Positions 32,028-33,618 of a DNA stretch of 33,618 nucleotides are shown one piece after another. The stretch covers positions 1 through 33,618 of the forward strand of contig CALEKY010000041.1 of NCBI GenBank assembly GCA_937902995.1. Reading direction: 5' to 3'. Origin of the DNA: an uncultured Sinobacteraceae bacterium (GTDB lineage: Bacteria > Pseudomonadota > Gammaproteobacteria > Steroidobacterales > Steroidobacteraceae). Position 1 is the first letter of the stretch. Every line of letters starts with the position of its first letter. A model generated the notes under the pieces. That model was not told where the DNA came from and ran no database searches. It saw only the letters and a list, made by a program, of their open reading frames with translations. Position numbers and translations under genes: made by a program.

Positions 32028-32452
32028 CGACTACGCCGAATATCGACTTCGCCCGGGTGGTGCTCGCCAGTCAACCGTTCAGCGCGCTCGTCGGTACGCA
32101 ACTCGACGCGTTCGAGCCCGGACGCGTGCAGCTATCGATTCCGCTCAGGCCCGAGCTGTCGCAGCAACACGGCTTCGTGCATGGCGGGGTGATGGCATAT
32201 CTCGCGGACAATGCGCTCACGTTCGCCGGCGGGTCGCTGCTCGGCGATTCGCTCACCGTGGAATTCAAGATCAACTACATCCGCCCGGCCGTCGGCCCCG
32301 GCATGCTCGTCGCCGAAGCGACCAGCGTCGGGCAAGGCAAGTCGCAGGCCGTTTGCCGCTGCGAGATCTACGTCGTGAAGGACGACGAACGCCGACTCTG
32401 CGCGGTCGCGCAGGGGACGATCAGGAAGGTAGAGAAGGGGACGAATTCCTAA
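32024..32452 (+). CDS. PaaI-type hotdog thioesterase
   Basis: 142 residues of the PaaI/4HBT hotdog fold, expected to hydrolyse acyl-CoA thioesters in the cytoplasm. The signature HGFVHGGVMAYLADNALTFA (49-68) includes the conserved HGG and Asp62, followed by LTVEFKINYIRPA and the C-terminal AVAQGTIRKV. ATG 32024 overlaps the preceding stop as ATGA, with AAGGA about ten bases upstream, so it is the third gene of the operon. The link between two exported amidohydrolase-like proteins and a cytoplasmic thioesterase is unclear. A longer upstream frame is shadow sequence of the preceding gene. Confidence 0.92.
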   Translation: MTTTPNIDFARVVLASQPFSALVGTQLDAFEPGRVQLSIPLRPELSQQHGFVHGGVMAYLADNALTFAGGSLLGDSLTVEFKINYIRPAVGPGMLVAEATSVGQGKSQAVCRCEIYVVKDDERRLCAVAQGTIRKVEKGTNS

Positions 32453-32540
32453 GCCTGTAGGCTGTAGCGAACTCGCTCTCGCTCGCCTTCCATCGTAGGC
32501 GCGCGCATGCGCGCGTGCCTACAGCCTTCAGCCTCCAAGA
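32453..32540. repeat. heptamers facing each other around a hairpin (GGCTGTA type)
   Basis: After the thioesterase TAA, units GCCTGTA (32453) and GGCTGTA (32460) run rightward. From the EAL stop on the other strand, units GGCTGAA and GGCTGTA run leftward (plus positions 32520-32533). Both lead into the hairpin at 32495-32522. Confidence 0.65.
32495..32522. terminator. hairpin between convergent thioesterase and EAL genes
   Basis: 32495-32506 pairs with 32511-32522 (12 bp including one G-U), loop ATGC. It lies between two convergent genes and could end both transcripts. There is no T run. Confidence 0.55.
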
Positions 32541-32541
32541 A

Positions 32542-33423
32542 TCAGCTCGTCATCGTCCTCCAACGATGCGGCCATTCGTCGACGAAGCACTCGAGTTGCG
32601 AGGCTGGCAATGGGCGGGCGATGAGGAAACCTTGAGCTCGATCGCACTTGAGGTCGATCAGGCGCTTGAGCTCTTCGCAGGTTTCGATGCCCTCTGCAAC
32701 GGCTTGCAGCTTCAAGCCGTGCACGAGCTCGATGATGCCGCGCACGATGCCGGTGACACGGGCATCCTTGCGCATGTCCTTGATGAACGAGCGATCGATC
32801 TTGATCTCATCGACCGTAAGGCGACGCAAGTAGTCCAACGACGTGTAGCCCTTGCCGAAATCGTCGATCGCCAGCGAGACGCCGAGCTCGTGGAGCGCGT
32901 CGAGAATCTCGAGCGCTGTGTCGCCGTTGCGCATGATCACTTCCTCGGTGATCTCGATCTCGATACGCCGCGGCGACACACCGCGGCGGGCGAGCAGTTG
33001 CGCAAAGCGGTCCACGAAACCTGGCCGGTGGAACTGTCGCGCCGAAACGTTCACGGCGACGCCGAATGGAGGCAATCCAATTTGATCCCATTCATGCGCC
33101 TGTTCGGCCGCCGCGCCGAGCACCCACTCGTCGATCTCGGAGTCGAGCTCGAACATTTCGGCGAAAGGCATGAACTCGCCCGGCATCAACAGGCCGATTC
33201 CCGGACGGTTCCAGCGCACGAGCGCTTCGACGCTCAGGATTTCGCCTGTGTGAAGATCGAGCTGCGGCTGAAAGCGCAGCTCGAACTCTGCGTCTTGTAG
33301 ACCTTGAGCAAGATCCCGCTCGGACAGCCGGCCGCATGGACGCGTGGCCGGTGGCTCAGCGCTTTCGTCGGCGCCCTGATCGTTTGCGCGAAACAATCGA
33401 AGAATTCGTTCCGGAACAGACAT
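32542..33423 (-). CDS. EAL-domain c-di-GMP phosphodiesterase
   Basis: 293 residues, essentially one EAL domain after a ~35-residue acidic leader, without GGDEF, PAS or membrane segment. EAL is at 66-68 (SVEALVRW). The other metal and catalytic positions are all in place: Asn125 (NVSARQF), Glu157/Glu160 (EIEITEE), Asp187/Asp188 in DDFGKGYTSLDYL (usual DDFGTGYSS), Lys208 (KIDRSFI), Glu244 (AEGIET) and Gln264 (RAQGFLIARP). It should therefore be active and cytoplasmic, cleaving c-di-GMP. The leader has no recognised sensor. ATG 33423 is preferred over 33453 for a GAGA-rich ribosome-binding site. The stop opens into a heptamer tract. Confidence 0.93.
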   Translation of the reverse strand: MSVPERILRLFRANDQGADESAEPPATRPCGRLSERDLAQGLQDAEFELRFQPQLDLHTGEILSVEALVRWNRPGIGLLMPGEFMPFAEMFELDSEIDEWVLGAAAEQAHEWDQIGLPPFGVAVNVSARQFHRPGFVDRFAQLLARRGVSPRRIEIEITEEVIMRNGDTALEILDALHELGVSLAIDDFGKGYTSLDYLRRLTVDEIKIDRSFIKDMRKDARVTGIVRGIIELVHGLKLQAVAEGIETCEELKRLIDLKCDRAQGFLIARPLPASQLECFVDEWPHRWRTMTS

Positions 33424-33592
33424 CGTTCTCTTTCTCGCGGCCAGTGCGTGCATTAAGCGACGCGCGCGAACGAACGACTATCAGGCGCCGGATTAGAGTT
33501 GCTCAGAAACGGCGAAAGACTACAAACAAATGCGAGCAAGCTCACATTTGCTGCTGATGGAGATTGCAGGGAGAAAGCTGACGCGGGTGGGT

Positions 33593-33618
33593 GGGAGGGA
33601 AGAAGGGAAGAAGGGAAG
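33593..33618. repeat. purine repeat at the window edge
   Basis: GGGAAGAA units with 8-base period run to the end of the window. The tract resembles the purine side of the pyrimidine tracts at 26.9 and 29.2 kb and continues beyond the window. Confidence 0.4.

Overview
The window is a GC-rich (roughly 60%) stretch of chromosome, most likely from a gammaproteobacterium near the Xanthomonadales/Nevskiales/Steroidobacterales group. The assignment is inferred from gene content: an E. coli-type YbiI, a YbdG-type MscS channel, a DUF3565 protein, an AroG-class DAHP synthase, a RAYT transposase with its dispersed repeats, and many secreted hydrolases. There are no rRNA or tRNA genes, no CRISPR array and no recognisable phage. 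Genes are densely packed on both strands and most convergent gaps hold a GC-rich hairpin.

Layout. 1-2.8 kb: a class I methyltransferase and a lipoprotein type-B carboxylesterase. 3-8.9 kb: GlpD, a membrane-tethered alpha/beta hydrolase with a multi-helix C-terminal domain, a YbdG-like MscS channel and an AraC-type regulator. 9.2-15.5 kb: a region shaped by a REP-associated tyrosine transposase (14175-15167), with three clusters of GTGGGTGTCCA-type repeats at 9.2-9.6, 13.8-14.0 and 15.3-15.5 kb. Homospermidine synthase, a small lipoprotein and a PepSY-TM protein lie between the clusters. 15.6-20.3 kb: an AtoE-type short-chain fatty acid transporter, a periplasmic glutathione peroxidase, an NnrU-family membrane protein, DUF3565, YbiI and small unknown proteins. 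20.4-21.8 kb: DAHP synthase preceded by a short leader peptide rich in Phe, Tyr and Trp codons and by a terminator with a competing antiterminator arm, which together read as a ribosome-mediated attenuator. 21.9-28.4 kb: a secreted alpha/beta hydrolase, an M48 metalloprotease, a DUF885 metallopeptidase and a MocR/PdxR-type regulator. 28.5-33.4 kb: a GNAT acetyltransferase, then a three-gene overlapping operon (two amidohydrolase-family proteins, the second lacking the HxH metal motif, and a hotdog thioesterase), and finally an EAL-domain phosphodiesterase.

Two signals stand out beyond the genes. The first is the aro attenuator, where one peptide seems able to sense all three aromatic amino acids. 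The second is about a dozen degenerate tandem tracts whose unit is nearly always 7 bp (for example GTGATTC, GTGAGTA, AGTTGAT, GGCTGTA, CTTTCCC). Most lie at the 3' ends of genes, several supply the stop codon, and the best-formed ones continue into a GC hairpin and a pyrimidine tract. Because 7 is not a multiple of 3, units containing TGA or TAG put stops in successive reading frames.

Functionally the window is mixed: central metabolism (glycerol-3-phosphate, aromatic precursors, polyamine, short-chain fatty acids), envelope and periplasmic hydrolysis, stress proteins and regulators. Apart from the amidohydrolase-thioesterase operon and the MocR/GNAT divergent pair, few neighbours are obviously linked.
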